From Candidatus Levyibacteriota bacterium (GTDB lineage: Bacteria; Patescibacteriota; Microgenomatia; Levybacterales; UBA12049), in the NCBI GenBank assembly GCA_016182225.1, contig JACOXV010000023.1, positions 1 through 17,641 of the forward strand: a stretch of DNA of 17,641 nt. The letters run 5' to 3'. Shown here in pieces: positions 6,799-13,911 of this stretch. Each line of letters opens with the position of its first letter. Within the stretch, counting starts at the first letter, position 1. The notes under the pieces were generated by a model. That model had not been told where the DNA came from. It saw only the letters and a program-made list of their open reading frames with translations, and did no database searches. Both the position numbers and the translations under genes were made by a program.

Positions 6799-7409
6799 AT
6801 GCATAGAATATTGATTGCCACAAAAAATCCGGGTAAGCTTCATGAGTTTAAGAAGTTTCTTCATTAGAAGTTGTTTCTTTGTTTGATTTAAATATTTCCG
6901 AAGATGTTGTTGAGGACGGAGAAACATATTTGGAAAATGCTACAAAAAAAGCTAAATTCTTTGCAGAATTGTCCGGTTTGCCAACAATAGCCGATGACGG
7001 AGGAATTGAAATAGATTATTTGGATGGTTCTCCTGGGATAAAAAGTAGGCGTTATTTTGGTAAAGACGGAAAAGAGTCAACAGATGAGGAAATTATCGCC
7101 GAAATGGATAAAATAGCAAAAGAAATTCTGGATGAAAAAAGAGGCGCAAGATTTATTGCAGTAATAGTTTTGGCATTTCCAGACGGAAATACTTTTGATG
7201 TGATGGGACTAATAGAGGGTGAAATCTCAAGTGAGCCAAGAAAAGTTGCAGTTAAAGGATACCCATATCGATCTTTTTTCTATCTCCCAAAGCTTAAAAA
7301 GTTTTACAGAGAGAACGAGTTGTCAGAAGAAGAATCAAAGCTGTATAATCACAGATATAAAGCAGTCCAGAAACTCCTGCCAATAATTAGAAGAGAATTA
7401 AAAATATGA
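6799..7409 (+). pseudogene. rdgB: RdgB/HAM1-type non-canonical NTP pyrophosphatase, interrupted by a -1 frameshift
   Basis: ATG at 6799 begins MHRILIATKNPGKLHEFKKF, the classic N terminus whose ATKNPGK motif binds the nucleotide phosphates. That frame hits TAG at 6865-6867. The rest of the protein continues in the next frame from about 6858 (SSLEVVSLFDLNISEDVVED) to TGA at 7409, including ADDGGIEIDYLDGSPGIKSRRYFG features and the final NHRYKAVQKL. Restoring one base near 6859-6862 gives KKFLSLEVVSLFDL, which joins smoothly, so one nucleotide has been lost. An internal TTG at 6879 could start a 176-residue protein, but it would lack the phosphate-binding motif. No canonical slippery heptamer is seen. 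The enzyme normally removes dITP/XTP from the nucleotide pool. Sequencing error and true pseudogenisation cannot be told apart here. Confidence 0.8.
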
Positions 7410-8668
7410 TTGATATTAAATTGTTAAGAGAAAATCCGGATAAGATCCGCGAAGCAGTTAAAAAAAAGGGATTTGATGTTGATATTGACCACATTCTCGA
7501 AATTGATAATAAAAAAAGAGAGCTTGATTTGAAAGTTCAAAATCTTCGAGAACAAAGAAATAAAGCTGCAAAAGCCGCGTCAAACGCGGTTGACAATGAA
7601 AAAGTTAATATAATTGAAGAAGGAAAAAGAATTAAAGGAGAACTTGAGAAAGAAGAGAATGCACTTAAGGCAGTTGAAGAAGAGCTGATAGAATGGCTTT
7701 CAAAAATACCAAATCCGCCGCTACCAGAAGTACCGCTTGGAAAAGGGGAAGAAGACAACGTCGAAGTTAGAAAATGGGGTGATCCTCGAAAGTTTGATTT
7801 TCAGCCAAAAGATCATTTGCAGATTGGAACAAATCTTGGAATTTTGGATTTTGAAACAGGCGCAAAAGTATCAGGTTCCCAGTTTTATTTCCTCTACGGG
7901 AAGGGGGCTCTCTTGGAGATAGCTTTAGTTCTTTTTGCCATGGATTTATTATCAAAAGAAGGATTCACTCCTGTTATAACCCCGGATTTGGCGAGATCCA
8001 GATTTTATTTAGGGACAGGATATATGCCTAAGGGTGATGAAGCCCAGACCTATGAAATCGATGGTGAAGATTTAGGATTAATCGCTACCGCTGAAGTAAC
8101 ACTTGCCGGAAAACATGCTGATGAAGCTATTCCCGAAAAAGATCTCCCGCTTAAATATATCGGCTATTCACATTGTTTTAGAAAAGAAGCGGGAGCCTAC
8201 GGAAAATATTCAAAAGGACTTTATAGGGTCCATCAGTTTACAAAAGCTGAGATGTTTATTTACTGCCGACCAGAAGATTCAGGGAAAATGCATGAGCACA
8301 TACTGGAAATGGAAGAAAAAATATATCAAAGTCTAGAATTGCCTTACAGGGTTTTGGAAATGTGCACTGGAGATCTTGGGGCAATGGCGGCGAGGAAGTT
8401 TGACATAGAGGCATGGATGCCTTCTAGGAACGAATATGGAGAAGTTACGTCTACCTCAAACTGTACCGACTATCAGGCGAGAAATTTAAATATAAGATAC
8501 AGAACTAAAGATGGAAGAAATGAATTCTTGCATATGCTAAATGGCACCGCAATTGCAACATCTCGTACTCCACTGGCAATTCTTGAGAATTATCAGCAAG
8601 AAGACGGATCGGTCTTAATTCCTGAAATTCTCCAAAAATACATGGGAACAGATAAAATTTCTCCTTGA
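7406..8668 (+). CDS. serS: Seryl-tRNA synthetase
   Basis: A 420-residue class II SerRS charging tRNA-Ser (and tRNA-Sec where present). The N-terminal arm (about 25-100) is a charged helical hairpin that grips the tRNA long variable arm, visible as heptad-rich sequence REQRNKAAKAASN and EEGKRIKGELEKEENALKAV. The catalytic core has TAEVTLAG (228-235), motif 2 FRKEAGAYGKYSKGLYRVHQ (258-277) and motif 3 with LNGTAIATSRTPLAILENYQ (378-397). Length is normal. Its ATG overlaps the rdgB stop by 4 nt (ATGA), fixing the start. Its TGA stop lies inside the -35 box of the mini-gene promoter downstream. Confidence 0.96.
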   Translation: MIDIKLLRENPDKIREAVKKKGFDVDIDHILEIDNKKRELDLKVQNLREQRNKAAKAASNAVDNEKVNIIEEGKRIKGELEKEENALKAVEEELIEWLSKIPNPPLPEVPLGKGEEDNVEVRKWGDPRKFDFQPKDHLQIGTNLGILDFETGAKVSGSQFYFLYGKGALLEIALVLFAMDLLSKEGFTPVITPDLARSRFYLGTGYMPKGDEAQTYEIDGEDLGLIATAEVTLAGKHADEAIPEKDLPLKYIGYSHCFRKEAGAYGKYSKGLYRVHQFTKAEMFIYCRPEDSGKMHEHILEMEEKIYQSLELPYRVLEMCTGDLGAMAARKFDIEAWMPSRNEYGEVTSTSNCTDYQARNLNIRYRTKDGRNEFLHMLNGTAIATSRTPLAILENYQQEDGSVLIPEILQKYMGTDKISP

Positions 8669-8692
8669 CATTTGTGTTAAAAGAGATATGCT
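8665..8692 (+). promoter_or_regulatory. Promoter of the 11-codon mini-gene
   Basis: TTGACA at 8665-8670 is a perfect -35 and overlaps the serS stop. TATGCT at 8687-8692 is a -10 with 16-bp spacing. A transcript starting near 8699 would give a leader of about 25 nt containing the very strong SD at 8707-8717. Confidence 0.6.
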
Positions 8693-8706
8693 GAGGTTGG
8701 ATTAAT

Positions 8707-8717
8707 AAAGGAGGTGA
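8707..8717 (+). promoter_or_regulatory. Near-complete Shine-Dalgarno (AAAGGAGGTGA)
   Basis: All 11 bases are complementary to the usual 3' end of bacterial 16S rRNA (CACCUCCUUU region). GGAGG is followed by 10 nt before the ATG at 8725. Most other starts in the window have weak or no SD, so this site stands out and supports the tiny ORF it serves. Confidence 0.8.
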
Positions 8718-8724
8718 CTTTTTC

Positions 8725-8760
8725 ATGCCAAAGAGAAAGAGAGCCAAGAAGAGAAAGTAA
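8725..8760 (+). CDS. 11-residue highly basic peptide MPKRKRAKKRK
   Basis: ATG at 8725 to TAA at 8758-8760 encodes MPKRKRAKKRK, with eight Lys/Arg in eleven residues. It has a complete set of expression signals of its own: TTGACA/TATGCT promoter, an 11-nt SD and a hairpin after the stop. No family is recognised by eye. Possible readings are a minimal ribosome-associated basic peptide, a nucleic-acid-binding micropeptide, or a leader peptide in which a poly-basic chain slows the ribosome and influences the downstream secA message. Leader control of secA is known from SecM in other bacteria, but SecM has a quite different arrest sequence, so any link is analogy only. Confidence 0.6.
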   Translation: MPKRKRAKKRK

Positions 8761-8762
8761 AA

Positions 8763-8793
8763 AATTGGAATGTAATTTGGAGCATTCTCAATT
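8763..8793 (+). other. RNA hairpin 1 downstream of the mini-ORF
   Basis: AATTGGAATG (8763-8772) pairs with CATTC-T-CAATT (8783-8793): ten base pairs with one bulged T at 8788 and a 10-nt loop. It begins 2 nt after the mini-ORF stop, so a ribosome at or near the stop would cover its 5' arm. Confidence 0.45.
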
Positions 8794-8797
8794 GATC

Positions 8798-8837
8798 AAT
8801 ATAAATCCCTCACCGCACAAGGTGGGGGATTTATATT
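8798..8837 (+). terminator. Strong 17-bp hairpin between the mini-gene and secA
   Basis: The arms 8798-8814 and 8821-8837 are complementary at all 17 positions (16 Watson-Crick and one G-U at 8810/8825), with loop GCACAA. The GC-rich head (CCCTCACC/GGTGGGGG) and AU-rich base resemble an intrinsic terminator, but no clean U-run follows; the 3' arm itself ends in TTTATATT. It probably ends the mini-gene transcript, or partly attenuates read-through into secA. Confidence 0.6.
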
Positions 8838-8849
8838 AGCTTCGACTTG

Positions 8850-8858
8850 TGGTAAAAT
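8850..8858 (+). promoter_or_regulatory. Extended -10 promoter of secA
   Basis: TGG-TAAAAT at 8850-8858 is an extended -10. Initiation about 7 nt downstream would fall only a few bases before the ATG at 8869, giving a nearly leaderless secA mRNA; no SD precedes the ATG. No convincing -35 is present. Confidence 0.55.
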
Positions 8859-8868
8859 TAAATACTAA

Positions 8869-11562
8869 ATGTTACCTTTCCTCACTAAAATTTTTGACTC
8901 AAACGAAAAAGAAGTCAAAAAACTGGATCCCATCATTCAAGAGATTAACAGCTTCGAGAACGATATTAAAAAACTTAAAGATACTGCTTTTTCGAAAAAA
9001 ACAAAAGAATTCAGAGAAAGGATTGCAGACAACGAACCCTTGGAGTCAATTCTTCCCGAGGCTTTTGCTCTTGTTCGTGAAGCAGCCAAAAGAACCATAG
9101 GGCAACGCCACTTCGACGTTCAGTTAATGGCTGCTGCATCACTAGCAAAAGGAAAAATAGCAGAGCAAAAAACAGGAGAGGGAAAAACTCTTTCCGCAGT
9201 TCCGGCATTGTACCTTCACGCTCTAACCGGGAAAGCTGTCCATTTAGTAACCGTAAATGACTATTTGGCAAGACGAGATGCCGGATGGATGGGTCCTATA
9301 TTTCATCTTTTGGGAATGAAGATCTCCTCAATCATAAACGATGCATCTTTTATATTTGATCCTGATTTTGAAAATAAGGATGCACATGATTTTAGACTTT
9401 TAAGGCTCAATCCAATCGATAGAAAAGAAGCATACGATGCAGACGTTGTTTATGGAATAAATTCGGAATTCGGATTTGATTATCTTCGGGATAATATGGC
9501 ATCGGGTATTTCCCAAATAGTTCAAAGAGGATATTATTTCGCGGTCGTAGATGAGGTTGACTCTGTTCTTATTGATGAGGCGAGGACCCCTCATATAATT
9601 TCTGCTCCTGACGAAGCACCCACACAAAAATATTATGAATATGCCTCCCTTGTGGACAAATTAAGTCCGGATCTTGACTATAAAATTGATGAAAAGCTAA
9701 GAACAGCACACCTTACGGATCATGGTCTTGGAAAAATAGAAAAACTTTATGGTATTTCAAATATTTATGAAAAAGATTTTGATACCGTTTATCATTTAGA
9801 GGCAGCGCTTAAAGCAAGAACGCTTTTTCATAAGGAAAAAGACTACATAGTAAAGGATAATGAAGTGATCCTCGTAGACGAATTTACTGGAAGACTCATG
9901 ATTGGGCGCCGGCTTTCCGAGGGTCTGCATCAGGCAATAGAAGCTAAAGAAGGAGTCCAAATTCAAAGAGAATCAAAAACACTTGCCACCATTTCTCTCC
10001 AGAACTATTTCAGAATGTATGAAAGACTCGCCGGAATGACCGGAACAGCCGTTACCGAAGCTCAGGAATTCCATAAAATTTATAACTTGGATGTAGTTGT
10101 AATTCCTACGAATAAACCCACAATCAGAAAAGATTATCCGGATGCAATTTATAAAACAAGCCGTGCAAAATTATCAGCTGTAGCAAACAGAATTGAGGAG
10201 GCTAATAAAAAAGGTCAGCCGGTTCTGGTGGGAACTACGTCGATAGATAAAAATGAAATTATCGCGGAGTTACTTAAAAGACGCGGTATAGAACACGAAA
10301 TACTAAATGCAAAAAATCACGAGAGAGAAGCTGAAATAATTGCAAAAGCTGGAGAAAAAGGATCTGTAACTGTTGCTACAAATATGGCAGGTCGTGGAGT
10401 AGATATTATTTTGGGCGGCGAAACTCCTAAAAATGAAGACGGGACTGATAAAAAGGGAACTCCGGAATGGGAAAAGTGGCAGAAAAGACATGATGAGGTT
10501 TTGTCTGTAGGAGGTCTTTTGGTAATTGGAACAGAGAGGCACGAGTCCAGACGAATTGATAATCAGCTCAGGGGCAGATCGGGTCGTCAGGCGGATCCTG
10601 GGGAATCAAGATTTTTTGTTTCACTTGATGATGACATTATGAGAATTTTTGGTGGAGAGTCAATAAAAGGCCTTATGACAAGATTTAATATGCCAGAAGA
10701 GGTCCCACTGGAACATCCAATTGTTTCAAGAGCTATCGAGCAAGCCCAAATTAAAGTAGAAGGATTTAACTTCGACAGCAGAAAAAGAGTAGTTGAATAC
10801 GATGATGTTTTGAATAAACAAAGAGAGATAATTTATAAAAGAAGAAGAGAGGCGCTTGAAGTCTCCGGAGGCAAATCTCTTAAAGAAGAAATTCTTGAAA
10901 AATTGAATGCAGGAATTGCCAACATGGTAATAGGTTCATTAGTGGAAGAAGAGTCAGAAGGAAGAATTGAAAGAATAGTTTCCCAGTTTACAACTATTAT
11001 TCCTTTCGATGAAGAGTCACAAAAGCAACTGATAAAACAGCTTGAGCAGTTGTCCTCTGATGAAAGAAAGATAGAGTTTCTCCAGAAATTGGTAGAAGAT
11101 TTGTATTCCAAGAGAGAAGAAGATCTTGGGGAGGACAATATGCGTCAAATTGAAAGATTTGCAGTACTTTCAAGTATTGATTCTTTGTGGACAGATCATC
11201 TGGATGCCATAGGAAATCTTAGAGAAGGAATAGGTCTTCGCGGATATGCTCAAAAAGATCCACTTGTGGAGTATAAAAATGAAGCCTTCTCAATGTTTGA
11301 GCAACTCATTAATGCAATCGATGATGAAACGACTCATCGAATATTTAGAATTCAGTTGGCAGGACAGATACACGAGCACAAGCACCTAGAAGAACATCCT
11401 GCAGGCGAAGGCGAAGTTAGTGAAAAAGCCCCAAAACCCGCTGTAAGTGAAAAGAAACAGATAGCTTCCGCTGGTGGTAAAAAGAAATTAGGACGCAATG
11501 ATCCCTGCCCTTGTGGTTCGGGAAAGAAATGGAAAAAATGCCACTATCCGGAGCTAGGATAG
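8869..11562 (+). CDS. secA: Protein translocase motor ATPase SecA
   Basis: An 897-residue cytosolic/peripheral-membrane ATPase that drives preproteins through SecYEG. Walker A is T102-GEGKT (102-107) in AEQKTGEGKTLSAVPALY. The DEAD-type Walker B is VVDEVDSVLIDEARTP with D228-E229. The preprotein cross-linking region follows (about 235-380), then NBD2 with TNMAGRGVDIILGG and GGLLVIGTERHESRRIDNQL. The C terminus is a complete zinc-binding SEC-C tail, C880-P-C882 and C891-H892, which in other bacteria contacts SecB or ribosomes. Length is typical. The start is supported by the promoter 10 nt upstream. A DMT transporter gene follows after 6 nt. Confidence 0.97.
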   Translation: MLPFLTKIFDSNEKEVKKLDPIIQEINSFENDIKKLKDTAFSKKTKEFRERIADNEPLESILPEAFALVREAAKRTIGQRHFDVQLMAAASLAKGKIAEQKTGEGKTLSAVPALYLHALTGKAVHLVTVNDYLARRDAGWMGPIFHLLGMKISSIINDASFIFDPDFENKDAHDFRLLRLNPIDRKEAYDADVVYGINSEFGFDYLRDNMASGISQIVQRGYYFAVVDEVDSVLIDEARTPHIISAPDEAPTQKYYEYASLVDKLSPDLDYKIDEKLRTAHLTDHGLGKIEKLYGISNIYEKDFDTVYHLEAALKARTLFHKEKDYIVKDNEVILVDEFTGRLMIGRRLSEGLHQAIEAKEGVQIQRESKTLATISLQNYFRMYERLAGMTGTAVTEAQEFHKIYNLDVVVIPTNKPTIRKDYPDAIYKTSRAKLSAVANRIEEANKKGQPVLVGTTSIDKNEIIAELLKRRGIEHEILNAKNHEREAEIIAKAGEKGSVTVATNMAGRGVDIILGGETPKNEDGTDKKGTPEWEKWQKRHDEVLSVGGLLVIGTERHESRRIDNQLRGRSGRQADPGESRFFVSLDDDIMRIFGGESIKGLMTRFNMPEEVPLEHPIVSRAIEQAQIKVEGFNFDSRKRVVEYDDVLNKQREIIYKRRREALEVSGGKSLKEEILEKLNAGIANMVIGSLVEEESEGRIERIVSQFTTIIPFDEESQKQLIKQLEQLSSDERKIEFLQKLVEDLYSKREEDLGEDNMRQIERFAVLSSIDSLWTDHLDAIGNLREGIGLRGYAQKDPLVEYKNEAFSMFEQLINAIDDETTHRIFRIQLAGQIHEHKHLEEHPAGEGEVSEKAPKPAVSEKKQIASAGGKKKLGRNDPCPCGSGKKWKKCHYPELG
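11537..11550 (+). repeat. 14-bp direct repeat, copy 1 (inside the secA 3' end)
   Basis: AATGCCACTATCCG lies in the last codons of secA, encoding most of KCHYP of the zinc tail. An identical copy is found right after the DMT gene (12425-12438). The two copies bracket the whole DMT gene. Confidence 0.7.
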
Positions 11563-11568
11563 ATATCA

Positions 11569-12426
11569 ATGATTAGCAACCAGGGATTATTTTTTGCTCT
11601 CACAACTGCCTTTCTTTTTGCAGCATTCGGTCTTCTCTCAAGATATCTCTCAAAAGAAAGTAAGTACCCGTTGGGATTTGCAATTATCTATGGAGCAATA
11701 AGCTCTATTCTGACAGTCCCATTTATTTTTATTGAGCCATGGAGATTTGGAAACTTAACTCCTCTTATAATATTTGTTACTTTTCTGGCGACTTTATTTT
11801 TTGGACTATTTGAAGCAAATCAATTTTTCGCTCGCAAAAATCTTGAGGCCTCTCGTCTCAGCATCTTCTTTCAAATTACTCCAGTAGTTACTTTCTTTGG
11901 GTCATTAATTTTTCTTTCGGAGAGTATTACTCTTCAGAAAACAGTTGGGGTAGGAATAATATTCGCGGGAAACCTTATAGCTGTCTATAAACATGGAGGT
12001 CATATTACACCAAGAGGATTATTTTATGCTCTTGCATCTGTTATTGCTTTAGGGTTGGCGTATGTGGCAGACAAAAGGGCTTTCTCTTATTATCCTCTCG
12101 GTCTATATATGTTAATTTCTTACTTTTTTCCGATTTTTTATATCTTTATTCTTATGCCTAGAAATCGTTTAATCTCTATACAATATGAGCTGAAGAGAAC
12201 TGGGTGGAAAACATTCTTATTGGCAATCTTTAGTGTTAGCGGATATTATATGGTATTGAAAACTTTTCAACTGACTGAAGCATCTGTTGCGATTCCTATA
12301 ATTTTTTCATCAACAGTTCTTACTGCTCTTGGAGGAATAATTATATTAAAGGAGCGAACTTCAATTCCCCAGAAGATTATTGGAGCAATTGTAGTGGTAA
12401 CCGGAGTAACACTGTTGAGCATTTAA
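11569..12426 (+). CDS. EamA/DMT-family integral membrane transporter
   Basis: A 285-residue protein with about ten hydrophobic segments arranged as two EamA-like halves (roughly 1-140 and 145-285). Features typical of the drug/metabolite transporter superfamily are the first helix FFALTTAFLFAAFGLLSRYL, the half-one end ITLQKTVGVGIIFAGNLIAV, and the half-two end TALGGIIILKERTSIPQKIIGAIVVVTGVTLLS. The conserved glutamate in ILKERTS sits at the usual position before the last helix. Such proteins export or import amino acids, nucleotides or other small metabolites; the substrate cannot be read from sequence. It starts 6 nt after secA with only a weak AGGAT before the ATG, so it is probably co-transcribed. 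A 14-bp direct repeat flanks the gene. Confidence 0.88.
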   Translation: MISNQGLFFALTTAFLFAAFGLLSRYLSKESKYPLGFAIIYGAISSILTVPFIFIEPWRFGNLTPLIIFVTFLATLFFGLFEANQFFARKNLEASRLSIFFQITPVVTFFGSLIFLSESITLQKTVGVGIIFAGNLIAVYKHGGHITPRGLFYALASVIALGLAYVADKRAFSYYPLGLYMLISYFFPIFYIFILMPRNRLISIQYELKRTGWKTFLLAIFSVSGYYMVLKTFQLTEASVAIPIIFSSTVLTALGGIIILKERTSIPQKIIGAIVVVTGVTLLSI

Positions 12427-12438
12427 TGCCACTATCCG
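12425..12438 (+). repeat. 14-bp direct repeat, copy 2 (at the DMT gene stop)
   Basis: AATGCCACTATCCG begins in the DMT stop codon. Read in the matching phase it encodes CHYPN then a stop, echoing the secA C terminus CHYPELG. A shorter relative, CCACTATC, recurs at 13562-13569 after the next gene. Confidence 0.65.
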
Positions 12439-12466
12439 AATTAGTGTACAAATATTGATTCTGAAA

Positions 12467-13531
12467 ATGATTGTGGTTAAAAAAAACAAAGTAGAGAGTA
12501 GAAAATTCTCACCTCAAAAATTTAAAGTCCTAATTTTATTGTCTATAGTATTGTTAATTTTTGCCATTATCCAAAGCAATATTCCAGGAGGCAATAAAGA
12601 AAATAGCACAGAAATTAATAATCATTCTGTTGTTTATGAGATCGAAGCAGTAGGTTTAGATGACATTGTCAGGACAAAGAGTAAAATTATGTACAATTTA
12701 GATAATGAAAAAAAGAATGTATATAGTGGGAAAAGTGAAGCAGTTTATCAACCACAACTCTCCGGAACTTTATTACATTCCTCAAGCTTTCCTGGAGAAA
12801 TTTTGTATCTTTTGGAGACAGAGGATAATATAAAAGTTGTTAAATTTAACAATAATACGAAAACAATTATAGACATTGCTCAAACAAATAATTCAAAGAT
12901 TTTTGGAACAGAAAATATGGGTGAATTTTCATTTTCTCCTGACGGGACAAAGCTCGCATATATCCATTCGATTCCAATAAGGAATGGAATGGATGCAATA
13001 AATAACATATTTATTTGGAACTTAGTTAGTAATGAAATAAAACAAATTACAAGCTTTGATTCATATAACGGAGCTAGGGAGCCACATTGGTCAGGTAACA
13101 ACAAAATTATTTTCGGAAAATACTATGAAGGCGATTATTCTCTCCAGATTATTGACATTAATAGTAATAAGCAGGAAATGTTGTTGGAAGTTAGAGAGCA
13201 TCAAGTCCCAAATACTCTTGTTCAATATGCATACGCCAATGATGGAAAAGAAATAATCTTTAATTCATATCTTAATACAGAAGGAGAAAATATTTTAAGT
13301 CTTAATGTATCTTCTAAAGAAATAAAAAAATTATTTCATTTACCGTATTATGATTTTACTTATCCCAAGATTACCAATGATTCCAAATACCTCATTTGGA
13401 GGTCTCTTGTCACAGGAGAATTTGGTTCTCAATCTATTTTTTCTTATGATTTAACAAACGGAAAACAAAATACTATCTGTGCTTTAGATAAAAGAGAATG
13501 GTGTGGAGATTTTTATTTGTTAGAGCCTTAA
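12467..13531 (+). CDS. Membrane-anchored beta-propeller protein (TolB/PD40-like)
   Basis: The 354-residue form starts at ATG 12467; a TTG at 12455 would add only four residues and lacks an SD, so ATG is preferred. A short basic N terminus (KKNKVESRKFSPQKFK) is followed by one membrane segment, VLILLSIVLLIFAIIQ, giving an N-in, C-out anchor. The exported part carries repeated four-strand blade motifs of the PD40/WD40-like kind: FSFSPDGTKLAYIHS, PHWSGNNKIIFGKYY, YANDGKEIIFNSYL and ITNDSKYLIWRSL. Two cysteines lie near the end (ICALDKREWC). The fold is clear; the role, such as binding a cell-surface ligand or partner protein, is not. No strong promoter or SD is seen, and it may read through from the DMT gene. 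Confidence 0.75.
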   Translation: MIVVKKNKVESRKFSPQKFKVLILLSIVLLIFAIIQSNIPGGNKENSTEINNHSVVYEIEAVGLDDIVRTKSKIMYNLDNEKKNVYSGKSEAVYQPQLSGTLLHSSSFPGEILYLLETEDNIKVVKFNNNTKTIIDIAQTNNSKIFGTENMGEFSFSPDGTKLAYIHSIPIRNGMDAINNIFIWNLVSNEIKQITSFDSYNGAREPHWSGNNKIIFGKYYEGDYSLQIIDINSNKQEMLLEVREHQVPNTLVQYAYANDGKEIIFNSYLNTEGENILSLNVSSKEIKKLFHLPYYDFTYPKITNDSKYLIWRSLVTGEFGSQSIFSYDLTNGKQNTICALDKREWCGDFYLLEP

Positions 13532-13734
13532 TGCAGTTTAGTCGTCAGGAAAGCAAAAATTCCACTATCTAACCTGACCGATTTACCTTTTTTTACAACG
13601 ATCGGTTAAATTAGTAGCATCCTAATTCCTCAGGTGTCCACTCAGCACAAACCTGGTGTGGGTTAGGTTATGGTTCTCTTTACTGCTAATTCTAACACCA
13701 CTACCCAAACACCCCATAAGAATCCTATAATAGT
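13532..13734. other. Intergenic stretch with possible RNA structure, no gene recognised
   Basis: No convincing ORF lies here. TAACCTGACC (13570-13579) can pair with GGTTAGGTTA (13661-13670) over ten pairs including one G-U, which would close a domain of about 100 nt. ACCGAT/ATCGGT (13577-13582 and 13600-13605) and CAGGT/ACCTG (13631-13635 and 13651-13655) are further inverted repeats; the first overlaps the long helix and would compete with it. A structured RNA is possible but unsupported by any family match. A TATAAT at 13726-13731 also occurs. Confidence 0.25.
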
Positions 13735-13763
13735 TTGACTAGGGCCTACGTTTTTGATATAAT
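13735..13763 (+). promoter_or_regulatory. Near-consensus promoter of the 44-residue membrane peptide, with a flanking dyad
   Basis: TTGACT (13735-13740), a 17-bp spacer, and TATAAT (13758-13763) preceded by TG at the extended -10 position (13755-13757 TGA) make this the most consensus-like promoter in the window. An inverted repeat TAGGGC (13740-13745) and GCCCTA (13767-13772) brackets the -10 and start point and could be an operator. A further TATAAT at 13771-13776 abuts the ATG. Confidence 0.75.
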
Positions 13764-13776
13764 TTAGCCCTATAAT

Positions 13777-13911
13777 ATGAAAAGTATTTTTGACGCACCT
13801 TTTGCATTTTTTTGGCTTATTGCATCTGTTGTCCTATTTATAGCAATGATTATATCTGCGGTTTTGTATGCAGCTGTCTCTAGGTTTTTTATAAATCTTA
13901 AATTTCAATAA
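13777..13911 (+). CDS. 44-residue single-span membrane peptide
   Basis: ATG at 13777 to TAA at 13909-13911. The product starts MKSIFDAPFAFFWLIASVV, continues through LFIAMIISAVLYAAVS and ends RFFINLKFQ, so nearly the whole peptide is one hydrophobic helix with a short charged end. It lies 13 nt after the -10 of a near-consensus promoter, so its mRNA would have a leader of only about seven bases. No family is recognised. It could be a small membrane regulator, a component of a membrane complex, or a hydrophobic toxin-like peptide; no antitoxin RNA was identified. Its stop overlaps the 3' end of an opposing 34-codon ORF. Confidence 0.6.
   Translation: MKSIFDAPFAFFWLIASVVLFIAMIISAVLYAAVSRFFINLKFQ

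Noticed and set aside
6852..6867. Programmed -1 ribosomal frameshift in rdgB
   Set aside because: The overlap region AAG-AAG-TTT-CTT-CAT-TAG has no X-XXY-YYZ slippery heptamer and no clear downstream stem or upstream SD-like stimulator was seen, so mutation or sequence error is preferred.
6879..7409. Intact 176-residue RdgB starting at TTG 6879
   Set aside because: It would lack the ATKNPGK phosphate-binding motif, which is present just upstream in another frame, so this is a broken gene rather than a short real one.
8849..9100. 83-codon + strand ORF overlapping the start of secA
   Set aside because: It is a shadow frame of secA; its sequence matches no family and its start overlaps the secA promoter.
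12455..12466. TTG start for the beta-propeller gene
   Set aside because: It adds four residues, has no SD, and a standard ATG follows in frame at 12467.
13532..13734. tRNA or CRISPR-like repeats in the intergenic regions
   Set aside because: No T-loop GGTTCRA motif with an adjacent acceptor stem and no regularly spaced identical repeats were found here or in 17266-17503.
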